64,000 bases of DNA from a virus: positions 1-64,000 of the IMG/VR virus record IMGVR_UViG_3300010885_081169, one strand, 5' to 3'. Position 1 is the first letter of the stretch. The number at the start of each line of letters is the position of its first letter. The notes under the pieces are model-generated. The model ran no database searches, was not told the DNA's origin, and worked only from the letters and a program-made list of their open reading frames with translations. Shown here in pieces: positions 52,880 to 60,433 of this stretch. The translations under genes were made by a program, and so were the position numbers.

Positions 52880-54490
52880 TTGACCACCCCACTTCAGAAA
52901 AAGAAGCAGATCGAAGAGATAATCAGGTGCGGCAAGGATCCAGTCTACTTTCTGAACAAGTACGTCAAGATCCAGCACCCCACGAAAGGAACGATACCGT
53001 TCAAGACGTTCCCATTCCAGGATGATTGCGTCAAGGACTTCATTGACCATCGCTTCAACATTGTTCTGAAGTCCAGACAGCTGGGTCTATCGACCCTTGT
53101 CGCCGGTTATGCCGTGTGGCAAGCGCTGTTCTACAAGGACAAGAACATCCTGGTCATTGCGACCAAGCTCTCTGTCGCAATGAACTTCATCAAGAAGGTC
53201 AAGACGGCAATTAGGGCTCTTCCGCCCTGGCTTGTCATGACGGACGTGGTTGGAGACAACAAGCAGGCGATAGAGTTTGGGAATGGCTCCTCCATCAAGG
53301 CGATCCCGACGTCAGAAGACGCAGGTCGTTCTGAAGCACTGTCACTCCTGATCGTTGACGAGGCTGCATTCGTTAGAGACTTCGACACTCTGTGGATGGG
53401 TCTCTACCCCACGCTATCTACCGGTGGTCGTGCGATCATCCTCTCCACTCCGAACGGTGTCGGAGGCCAGTACTATGACCTGTACGTCAAGGCTGAGTCC
53501 GGTGAGAACGAATTCCACCCGATAAAGCTCCCATGGGACGTCCATCCTGAGCGTGATGAGGCTTGGTTTGAGAAAGAGTCAAAGAACCTGACCCAGCAAC
53601 AGGTCGCACAGGAACTCCTGTGCGACTTCTCCGCATCAGGTGACACTTTCCTCACGATCGATGATATCGAGTATCTCAGATCTCTGATTAGGAACCCGAT
53701 AGAGAAGTGGGGTCCAGAGATGGGAGTCTGGGTCTGGAAATACCCGATGCCTGGCCACTCCTACATAGTTTCCGCCGACGTGGCTCGAGGAGATGGCGCT
53801 GACTACTCGACTTTCCATGTCATAGACACCAATGAGTCTGAGATTGTGGCAGAGTTCAAGGGAAAGTCTCCACCTGACCAGTTCGCAATCGTGCTAAATG
53901 AGGCTGCGCTGCGATACAATAAGGCGCTTCTCTGTCCAGAGAGCAACACATACGGATATGCTCTGCTGATGAAATTGTCAGAGCTCAGGTACCCTAACCT
54001 GTACTTTGAGAAGCAGAGTGACCGCTATGCCTTCATGTACGGTGACGGGTCGATATCGAAGGCAGGATTCTCTACTCAGGGTCCATCTCGCGCAAAGATT
54101 CTCACGAAACTCGAAGAGATTGTGAGAAATAAGAACATCAGGAGCTACTCATCGAGGCTCTATGACGAGATGAAGACCTTCATCTGGAAGAACAACAAGG
54201 CTCAGGCCATGAAAGACAAGAATGATGACCTTGTCATGTCCCTTGCTATTGGAGTCTGGCTGTTTGAGGTCACTCCACACAACAAGCAGGCTGTCGACAT
54301 CAATATGGCGATTCTCAAAGCTATGTCCGTCAACCGTGGCGGGACAGGTGAGGCTCTTGATCCATTCCTCTCGCACGCTGCGAAGGCTGGAAAGCCCGTT
54401 GTATGGTCTGGTGAGCTAGGAGTCCCAGGTCCAGACAGCGGAACGAGGGCACCGGTCGGCCCCGTCGATTTCAGGTGGCTTTGGTCATAG
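52880..54490 (+). CDS. gp17: Large terminase (packaging ATPase-nuclease), T4 gp17-like
   Basis: The 536-residue protein is a complete two-domain packaging motor. ATPase: Walker A region KSRQLGLST at 64-72 (the usual Lys before Ser/Thr is Leu; a Lys sits at the start instead), Walker B LLIVDE at 156-161 and coupling motif ILSTPNG at 187-193. Nuclease: D300 in SADVARGDGADYS, an acidic residue in CPESNTYGY, and D in NDDLVMSLAIG, the RNase H-like triad. It cuts concatemers and drives headful packaging into the portal. The start is TTG with a weak ribosome site; no in-frame ATG lies nearby before the conserved part. Length is close to the family (T4 610). Confidence 0.93.
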   Translation: MTTPLQKKKQIEEIIRCGKDPVYFLNKYVKIQHPTKGTIPFKTFPFQDDCVKDFIDHRFNIVLKSRQLGLSTLVAGYAVWQALFYKDKNILVIATKLSVAMNFIKKVKTAIRALPPWLVMTDVVGDNKQAIEFGNGSSIKAIPTSEDAGRSEALSLLIVDEAAFVRDFDTLWMGLYPTLSTGGRAIILSTPNGVGGQYYDLYVKAESGENEFHPIKLPWDVHPERDEAWFEKESKNLTQQQVAQELLCDFSASGDTFLTIDDIEYLRSLIRNPIEKWGPEMGVWVWKYPMPGHSYIVSADVARGDGADYSTFHVIDTNESEIVAEFKGKSPPDQFAIVLNEAALRYNKALLCPESNTYGYALLMKLSELRYPNLYFEKQSDRYAFMYGDGSISKAGFSTQGPSRAKILTKLEEIVRNKNIRSYSSRLYDEMKTFIWKNNKAQAMKDKNDDLVMSLAIGVWLFEVTPHNKQAVDINMAILKAMSVNRGGTGEALDPFLSHAAKAGKPVVWSGELGVPGPDSGTRAPVGPVDFRWLWS

Positions 54491-54541
54491 TAGTTTATGT
54501 CTAGCCGTCTGTGGTGATATTTACATCATTAGAGTGGGTTG

Positions 54542-56587
54542 ATGGCAGACAATCAAGCTGGGCTTTTTAGGAAGCTCACACAACTATTCAGGTCTGGACC
54601 GACTATCAAGCGTCGCGTCAAGGACTTTAACTCAAAGACCGGTCCTGGTACCAGCTCACTACAAGCATTTAGACGTGCTCACAGTGATGTTTACACCAGC
54701 ACAATGAGCGCATATGGCTCATTCGACCGCATGTCGAGGTACTCTGACTTCTCGGAGATGGAATCCACTCCGGAGATAGCCAGCGCGCTTGACATTTACG
54801 CTGAAGAGAGCGCAAGCAGCGATGAGAGGGGAACAATCCTCCACGTGCACTCTGACAACAGGAAGGTCAAGGAACTCCTCGACACTCTGTTCATAGACAC
54901 ACTCAACGTCAACTTCAACCTCCCGATGTGGGTCAGAAATCTCTGCAAGTACGGAGACTTCTTCGTGTTTAATGACGTCTCGCCTGAGTACGGCGTCATC
55001 GGAGCCTACCCGATCCCAATTTCTGAGATCGAGAGGGAAGAGGGGTTCGATCCGAAGGATCCGACGGCTGTCAGGTTCAAGTGGATGACGCAGGGCAACC
55101 AGACGCTTGAGAACTGGCAGGTCACGCACTTCAGACTGCTTGGAAATGATGCATTTTTGCCCTACGGTTCATCAGTCCTTGAGTCTGCCAGGAGAATATG
55201 GCGCCAGCTGATCCTGATCGAGGACGCGATGCTTGTGTACCGCGTCATCAGGTCTCCTGAGCGCCGAGTATTCTACATCGATGTTGGAAATGTGCCTCCA
55301 GAGAACGTTCCTGAGTACCTCGAGCAGGCAAAGAACTCCCTGAAGCGCTCTCCAGTGGTAAACAAGCAGGACGGAAGGGTCGACCTCCGCTTCAATCCCA
55401 TGTCAGTTGACGAGGACTACTTCATTCCGGTCCGCGGTGGTGACTCGGGCACAAAAATTGACACACTTGCCGGCGGTCAGAACACGACAGCGATCGAAGA
55501 CGTTGAGTACATCCAGAAGAAGTTGTTCTCGGCTCTAAAAGTCCCGAAGGCTTACCTCGGCTACGACGAAATGTTGAGCTCGAAGGCAACTCTGGCACAG
55601 GAAGACATCAGGTTTTCAAGGACGATCACGAGAATCCAGAAGACGATAATCGCAGAGCTCAACAAGATTGCCATGGTTCACCTCTATGCGCACGGATTTG
55701 AGGGTGAGCAGCTTGTAGACTTTGAATTGAAGCTCAGTAACCCATCTTCTGTTGCCCAGCAGCAAAAGCTTGAGCTCATCAGCACCAGATTTGACATCGC
55801 GGGTAAGGCTCCTGAGGGTTTGGTCGACAGGAAGTGGATCCGTAAGAACATCATGGGCTTCACCGATGATGAGATCAACGAAATCGAAGATGGTCGCAAG
55901 AAGGACAAGGTAAACGACGCTGGAGTTGAGAGCGCCGGCACCGCGGGTGGCGATGCTGGTGGCGGAGCCGCTCCGGCTGGTGGCGATACTGGCGGAGGAG
56001 ATGCTGGCGGTGGCGAGGCGGCTGGCGGACTCTTTGCAGGCGACAGAAAGCGTGGCACAGTCCTATCTGGAGGACCAATCAAGCCCTCTGGAAGGTCGAG
56101 ATTTAAGGAAGCCGACAACGACGAGGACAATCTTGATGAGGAAGATGACGACGATGTCGTGATCCCTATGTCCATCAAGGACGCTGATGCTCCGGTGAAG
56201 GTCGACAGGATGGTCAAGAACATCTGGAATGAGCCGATGGCTAAGTCTAGGAAAAAGAGTGGCGGTCCCGCAAAGACCCATATGCCAGATTTTGCCAGTA
56301 TGACCGGTGCAGGTAGGAACACACGCAGTAGAAACTCAATCAACAAGCCGTTCGGCGACGACATTATGAAGAATCCCTTCTCTGAGTCGCTTGAAGGCGA
56401 ACTCTCAAAGCAATTTGCGAAAGCAGATGCCCCAACAGAAAGGCCTAGACTTGATCGCGCAGCCCTAACGATGCTCAATCAGCTCAGGGGAAGTATAGAT
56501 ATAAGAACGAGAGGAGTCCTTGCCGAAGGGGAAGAGAACGATTTCGAAGTAGACTTTGAGGAAAACAAAGAGAGTGACAATGGCTAA
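54542..56587 (+). CDS. gp20: Portal protein, T4 gp20-like, with long C-terminal extension
   Basis: The 681-residue protein's residues about 1-450 carry the gp20 pattern (YGSFDRMSRYSDFSEMESTPE, ALDIYAEESASSDERG, NLPMWVRNLCKYGDFFVFND, RRIWRQLILIEDAMLVYRVIRSPERRVFYIDVGN, KLFSALKVPKAYLGYDE). Twelve copies form the head vertex used for packaging. T4 gp20 is 524 residues; this one continues with a Gly/Ala/Asp-rich low-complexity stretch (about 55935-56030), an acidic run and a basic C-terminal region. I chose the ATG; a TTG is the codon before it. Its stop lies inside the next gene. Confidence 0.93.
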   Translation: MADNQAGLFRKLTQLFRSGPTIKRRVKDFNSKTGPGTSSLQAFRRAHSDVYTSTMSAYGSFDRMSRYSDFSEMESTPEIASALDIYAEESASSDERGTILHVHSDNRKVKELLDTLFIDTLNVNFNLPMWVRNLCKYGDFFVFNDVSPEYGVIGAYPIPISEIEREEGFDPKDPTAVRFKWMTQGNQTLENWQVTHFRLLGNDAFLPYGSSVLESARRIWRQLILIEDAMLVYRVIRSPERRVFYIDVGNVPPENVPEYLEQAKNSLKRSPVVNKQDGRVDLRFNPMSVDEDYFIPVRGGDSGTKIDTLAGGQNTTAIEDVEYIQKKLFSALKVPKAYLGYDEMLSSKATLAQEDIRFSRTITRIQKTIIAELNKIAMVHLYAHGFEGEQLVDFELKLSNPSSVAQQQKLELISTRFDIAGKAPEGLVDRKWIRKNIMGFTDDEINEIEDGRKKDKVNDAGVESAGTAGGDAGGGAAPAGGDTGGGDAGGGEAAGGLFAGDRKRGTVLSGGPIKPSGRSRFKEADNDEDNLDEEDDDDVVIPMSIKDADAPVKVDRMVKNIWNEPMAKSRKKSGGPAKTHMPDFASMTGAGRNTRSRNSINKPFGDDIMKNPFSESLEGELSKQFAKADAPTERPRLDRAALTMLNQLRGSIDIRTRGVLAEGEENDFEVDFEENKESDNG

Positions 56588-57413
56588 GCACAACAAGAAG
56601 CGGAATGTTGGCATAATCTATGAACAGCTATTGCTGTCGATGTCCAACGCGATCGTTGAGAATGATATGGCCAAGGTCGAGTCGATCAAGGGCATCATAA
56701 AGAAGCACTTCAAGCAGGGAACTGAGCTGTACAAAGAGTTCCGACTCTTCAACGCTCTCATAAAAACCACAGTGCCTTCTGATTCCCTGGCAACGAGGAT
56801 TTTGGAAGAGTCCATGAAGGCGGCGCGCAATCATGACCCAATGAAGCTAGAGAGGGAGAAATCCCTGCTCATCAAGGACGTGAACTACATCGTCAATGAG
56901 TCTAGCTTCTACGACCAGAAGGTAAACGCCTACAAGTCATATGCGACCATCCAGACCCTCTTAAACACTTGGAGAAGCGCAAGTCCAGACATTGCTATTT
57001 CTGCCGAGTATGAATCCAAGGTGTTTGGCATGCTGAGGGAGGAGAAGTCGGTGGCTGACCTGAGCAAGGAGCCGAAGGCTGACAAACTGACTCTTAGAAT
57101 CATGCAAGAGAAGTTCAACAAGAAGTATGGCGCTCTCCTCAATGAAGAACAGTCTGAGCTGATGCGATCATACATCTTTGGTGATGGCACGAAGGCTAAG
57201 AAAGTCATGAAGTCGATCAAGGAATCAGCAGAGAAGAGCCTCTCCAAATACAAGAGAGAGTGCGGAAACAAGGTTTTGCTTGAGAAGATCGACAGGGTAG
57301 AATCAGGCGTCAAGATCCTGAACGAGAATGTTCTCGATGACGATCAGGTCTCTAGGTTCCTGCTCCTGTCGAAGCTCAAGGACGAGATAATGGAGTCGAA
57401 GGATGCAGAATAA
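56580..57413 (+). CDS. Head-region protein of unknown function
   Basis: The 277-residue, mostly alpha-helical protein has strongly charged stretches (KHNKKRNVGIIYEQLLLSMSNA, YKSYATIQTLLNTWRSASPD, EEQSELMRSYIFGDGTKAKK, KLKDEIMESKDAE). The start inside the portal gene gives an 8-bp overlap. It lies between portal and prohead protease, where T4 has small prohead core genes 67 and 68. It might be a core/scaffold or portal chaperone. I recognise no family by sequence. Confidence 0.6.
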   Translation: MAKHNKKRNVGIIYEQLLLSMSNAIVENDMAKVESIKGIIKKHFKQGTELYKEFRLFNALIKTTVPSDSLATRILEESMKAARNHDPMKLEREKSLLIKDVNYIVNESSFYDQKVNAYKSYATIQTLLNTWRSASPDIAISAEYESKVFGMLREEKSVADLSKEPKADKLTLRIMQEKFNKKYGALLNEEQSELMRSYIFGDGTKAKKVMKSIKESAEKSLSKYKRECGNKVLLEKIDRVESGVKILNENVLDDDQVSRFLLLSKLKDEIMESKDAE

Positions 57414-58014
57414 CCTAAAGCTCATCACGGACTGGGCTCCGTTCGAGTACACAGTAAATCAGATCAAGGAATCTCGCGACAAGAATGGCGGCAAGATCGT
57501 CATGCGAGGCATCCTTCAGAAGTCTGACACCCTCAACCAGAATGGCAGAGTCTACCCGAGAGTGATTCTGGAGAGAGAGGTCAGAAATTACCAGAAGTTC
57601 ATCAAGGAGAACCGCGCACTTGGAGAGTGCGATCACCCTGAGTCTTCTGTCGTTGAGCTGAAGAATGTCTCTCACATCGTCAGGGAAGCCCACATGGAAG
57701 GCGACGTCTGCTACGGAACCGTAGAGCTCCTCGACACTCCGTCAGGAAAGATTCTCCAGAGCCTCGTTGAGTCTGGCGTAACGCTGGGTATTTCATCGCG
57801 CGGCGTAGGATCAACGAAGAGAGAGGGAGACTATCAGGTCGTCCAGGACGACTTCCAGCTGATCTGCTGGGACTTCGTATCAGAGCCCAGCACTCCAGGC
57901 GCCTTCATGATGAGAGAGGGAGTCGAAGTCTCCCGTCGAGACCTGAACAGAGTCTTCAATAAGACCGATAGGATCGACCGAATCTTTAACGACATCTTGG
58001 ACTGGAAGAAGTAA
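57403..58014 (+). CDS. gp21: Prohead core protease, T4 gp21-like
   Basis: The 203-residue protein is of the S77/gp21 type: the catalytic His H78 in ECDHPE and a Ser (S131 or S132) in VTLGISSRGVGS, with the family strands MRGILQKSDTLNQNGRVYPR and WDFVSEPSTPGAFM. It cleaves scaffold and capsid proteins after (I/L)-x-E during head maturation and then degrades itself. T4 gp21 is 212 residues. Order portal-protease-scaffold-capsid agrees with T4, with extra genes between protease and scaffold here. Confidence 0.92.
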   Translation: MQNNLKLITDWAPFEYTVNQIKESRDKNGGKIVMRGILQKSDTLNQNGRVYPRVILEREVRNYQKFIKENRALGECDHPESSVVELKNVSHIVREAHMEGDVCYGTVELLDTPSGKILQSLVESGVTLGISSRGVGSTKREGDYQVVQDDFQLICWDFVSEPSTPGAFMMREGVEVSRRDLNRVFNKTDRIDRIFNDILDWKK

Positions 58015-58418
58015 TGTCAACCAATTGGCCAAATCTCAATCACAATTACGTTCCTGAGTACCAGCAGTCCGTAATCCCATACGTGACTTCATCTGTTACT
58101 ACAGCCAATGGTATCACCTCTGTCACATTTCCATATGTTGCTCGCTGGGTCGTGATCAGCAACCAGGGCACCAGCGCGACAAGAGCGGTATCAGATAACC
58201 TTGCTTTCGGTTTCTCCCTCACGGGATCCAATGGTGGAAACAAGTTCATTGTCCAGGCTGGTCAGACCACACCGAGACTAGAGGTGAAGTGCACCACGCT
58301 GTTCTTCTCTGGCTCCTCATCGGCTGTACCGTTTAGCATTCTTGCCGGACTGACAAATATCCCAGCAGGCTCTCTGCCTGCGATCAGCGCCTCCAATGGC
58401 GTTCTCGGAGTCGGTTGA
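58014..58418 (+). CDS. Probable head-associated beta-rich protein
   Basis: The 134-residue protein is almost all beta: TSSVTTANGITSVTFPYVARWVVI, LAFGFSLTGSNGGNKFIVQAG and TLFFSGSSSAVPFSILAGL. The composition (few charges, many Ser/Thr/Gly) is like that of phage decoration or fibre-tip proteins. Its place after the protease suggests a capsid accessory protein. Starts by TAATG overlap. No family recognised. Confidence 0.55.
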   Translation: MSTNWPNLNHNYVPEYQQSVIPYVTSSVTTANGITSVTFPYVARWVVISNQGTSATRAVSDNLAFGFSLTGSNGGNKFIVQAGQTTPRLEVKCTTLFFSGSSSAVPFSILAGLTNIPAGSLPAISASNGVLGVG

Positions 58419-58888
58419 TGAGTAAGCTCTCCAGAGATGAGCTCAAGTCGATTGTCAAGGAGTGCCTTGTCGAGATCCTGAGCGAAGGTCTTGTGAGCTC
58501 AAGCTCCAAGATTGCTGAATCGAAGTCTTCCCGCCAGGCGCTTCCAAGACCCGCAATGGCAAATAAGATGCCAGACCAGGCTGAGTTCCGCAGGAAGCTG
58601 GCTGAGAACACTAGGGTCGGACCAGCATCACAAGTAAATACGCATGCCCAGACAATTGCAAGAGTGACCAGCGATCCAATACTCGCCGATATTCTTGCGG
58701 ACACAGCAAATACCACGCTGGTGCAGATGATCCAGGCTGAGAAGAATCCGGGGCTAGCTAGTCTCAGAGAGGGAAGCGTGGATCAAGCGACGCTCAAGGT
58801 AGCCAACTCAGATCCTGCAGACCTCTTTGAGGGCGCCGGCAATTGGGCAAATCTGGCGTTTATGCCAAAGAGGGGCGGTCCAATCTAG
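58418..58888 (+). CDS. Head-region protein, unknown
   Basis: The 156-residue protein opens SKLSRDELKSIVKECLVEILSEGLV, an amphipathic helix similar in style to the N-termini of other head-region genes here (gene at 58950: TPALLRKIVLEERAKLMEVL). Middle: helical, Ala-rich (VTSDPILADILADTANTTLVQM). Candidate cleavage site for the prohead protease: LVEI/ILSE near residues 18-22, so it may be part of the core. ATG 58418 overlaps the previous stop. Confidence 0.55.
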   Translation: MSKLSRDELKSIVKECLVEILSEGLVSSSSKIAESKSSRQALPRPAMANKMPDQAEFRRKLAENTRVGPASQVNTHAQTIARVTSDPILADILADTANTTLVQMIQAEKNPGLASLREGSVDQATLKVANSDPADLFEGAGNWANLAFMPKRGGPI

Positions 58889-58949
58889 TATTGAAGTTGG
58901 TTTTACCGCCAGCAGAATATGTAATCTTGCTGCTTAGCACGGAGTAAAA

Positions 58950-59225
58950 ATGTCACGTAACGTAAGATCACTCACCCCAGCACTGCTCAGGAAGATCGTT
59001 CTTGAAGAGCGTGCAAAGCTCATGGAAGTCCTCGAGACCGGAAAGGAGCACCCTGAAGATGTCGACGCCGATGAGACCGACGCGGACGGCTATGCCGACA
59101 CGCTCGAGAAGGACATCGACCACTACAAGGCTCTGAAGATCCATGAGGCCCGCCTTCGCAACCAGCTCAGGAAGATCTCAGAGTCCAAGGTACGTCTCGG
59201 TCGCAAGATCCGCAGAAACGCCTAA
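58950..59225 (+). CDS. Small helical head-region protein, unknown
   Basis: The 91-residue, highly charged helical protein has an amphipathic opening (LTPALLRKIVLEERAKLME), an acidic run (PEDVDADETDADGYADTLEKDIDHYK) and a basic end (LRNQLRKISESKVRLGRKIRR). The acidic segment recalls T4 gp67, a small prohead core protein, but similarity is only in composition. A 61-bp gap precedes it. Probably structural. Confidence 0.55.
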   Translation: MSRNVRSLTPALLRKIVLEERAKLMEVLETGKEHPEDVDADETDADGYADTLEKDIDHYKALKIHEARLRNQLRKISESKVRLGRKIRRNA

Positions 59226-59252
59226 TTAGTGAATAGGACAAGGAGATAAGAG

Positions 59253-59762
59253 ATGCCAACAGGAACACAGGGAACAGTTGAGGTAGTCCGTAAGGACACG
59301 TCACTATCAAAATCAGACACTGCCGTGCTCAAGAGCTGCTTTCCTGCTAGCCCCGTTGGCGTAGAGGAGCCTCTTACCATCGCGGCCAACAGGCTTGAAA
59401 GCAAGTTGCACCAGTACTACCAGACAAATGTTCTTGACGGAGACGTCGAAAATGGCCTGTTTGGTAGCACGGTTCACATGGACTACTCCAAGAATGGAGC
59501 CCCTGACTGGGGCGATGTCCCGACAGGCGCCGCTGGCCTACCAGCCTCTGCTTGGACGCCGAATCCAGTCTCCCCGGGGCCTGGAAGCATAAACCCCGCA
59601 GACAAGGTGGCGGCACCTGCCGATTACGGCACTACAGCCACCGACTCTTCCTACGGAGTCTTTGCAACTGGCGTTGGTGCTTCGCCCTCTGAGGCTTCTA
59701 AGAAGCAGTCCACGTCTAAGCTTGGTGACTACATGTCAGGAAAGTCCGCAGGGTCAAGATAA
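59253..59762 (+). CDS. Head-region protein, unknown
   Basis: The 169-residue protein has a short helical N-terminal part (LTIAANRLESKLHQYYQTNVL) and a long Pro/Gly/Ser/Ala-rich, probably flexible remainder (PTGAAGLPASAWTPNPVSPG, ATGVGASPSEASKKQSTSK). AGGAG precedes the start. It is followed 1 bp later by the gene at 59764. Both have a disordered, linker-like character. Function unknown. Confidence 0.5.
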   Translation: MPTGTQGTVEVVRKDTSLSKSDTAVLKSCFPASPVGVEEPLTIAANRLESKLHQYYQTNVLDGDVENGLFGSTVHMDYSKNGAPDWGDVPTGAAGLPASAWTPNPVSPGPGSINPADKVAAPADYGTTATDSSYGVFATGVGASPSEASKKQSTSKLGDYMSGKSAGSR

Positions 59763-59763
59763 C

Positions 59764-60375
59764 GTGAACCACTACTTCAGGGACAGTAAGGGCGTCAACA
59801 CTGTCTCTGGACGCGGACACATCAACAACATCCCCAATGCGGCGGATGCAAAAACCGACTTGGGTTATGGGACTCTCAAAGCAAAGTTCCATAACCCTCG
59901 CGCGTATTACCAGTACGACTACGAAGCGTCTCCGGCTGAAGATACTGAAGCCGCCGATGAGATCGATGATGAGACCTACGAGGCGGTGCTCTCCAGGCTC
60001 TCCACGTACAATCCTGGTGACCCCTATGCAAAGAACAAGGTCGATCCGTTCACGTTCGCCGGCGCGGCAACCAAGCTCTCTGAGACCTCCACCTCAAAAG
60101 GCATGGTGCCGTTTCCAAGGATGTACCAGGGAAGACAAGCAGTTGCCGGCGGTACAGCGCCAGTCTATCCTCAGGGGCCCACTGACGGCTTCAGCTCCAG
60201 GATAAGGCCAACGGGAACAAAGCTTGGTTTCTCCAAGCCACCATATCCGCAGTTCGAAGAAGAGGACTATGATCCGCTCTCGCTCAGCGACATAATGGAA
60301 AAAGATCTGGATGAAGACCACCTCAATGACATTTTGCGCAAAACCCGCAAGGTGACATCGCAGAATCGCAGATAG
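59764..60375 (+). CDS. Head-region protein, unknown
   Basis: The 203-residue protein starts at GTG 59764; the frame is open upstream inside the previous gene but without a good start. Tyr- and Asp/Glu-rich: LGYGTLKAKFHNPRAYYQYDYEAS, AADEIDDETYEAVLSRLSTYNPGDPY, and an acidic, helical end (SLSDIMEKDLDEDHLNDILRK). Gly/Pro-rich middle. It lies before the scaffold gene and may be a core or neck component. No family recognised. Confidence 0.5.
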   Translation: MNHYFRDSKGVNTVSGRGHINNIPNAADAKTDLGYGTLKAKFHNPRAYYQYDYEASPAEDTEAADEIDDETYEAVLSRLSTYNPGDPYAKNKVDPFTFAGAATKLSETSTSKGMVPFPRMYQGRQAVAGGTAPVYPQGPTDGFSSRIRPTGTKLGFSKPPYPQFEEEDYDPLSLSDIMEKDLDEDHLNDILRKTRKVTSQNRR

Positions 60376-60433
60376 CGTAGGAAGTCTCTGCTGGATCGTA
60401 ATAGATAATCTTGAGCAATCATCTGAGGAAGGA

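Noticed and set aside
55684-56478. - strand open frame opposite the portal C-terminus
   Set aside because: Pro/Ser-rich antisense reading of the Gly/Ala/Asp low-complexity segment.
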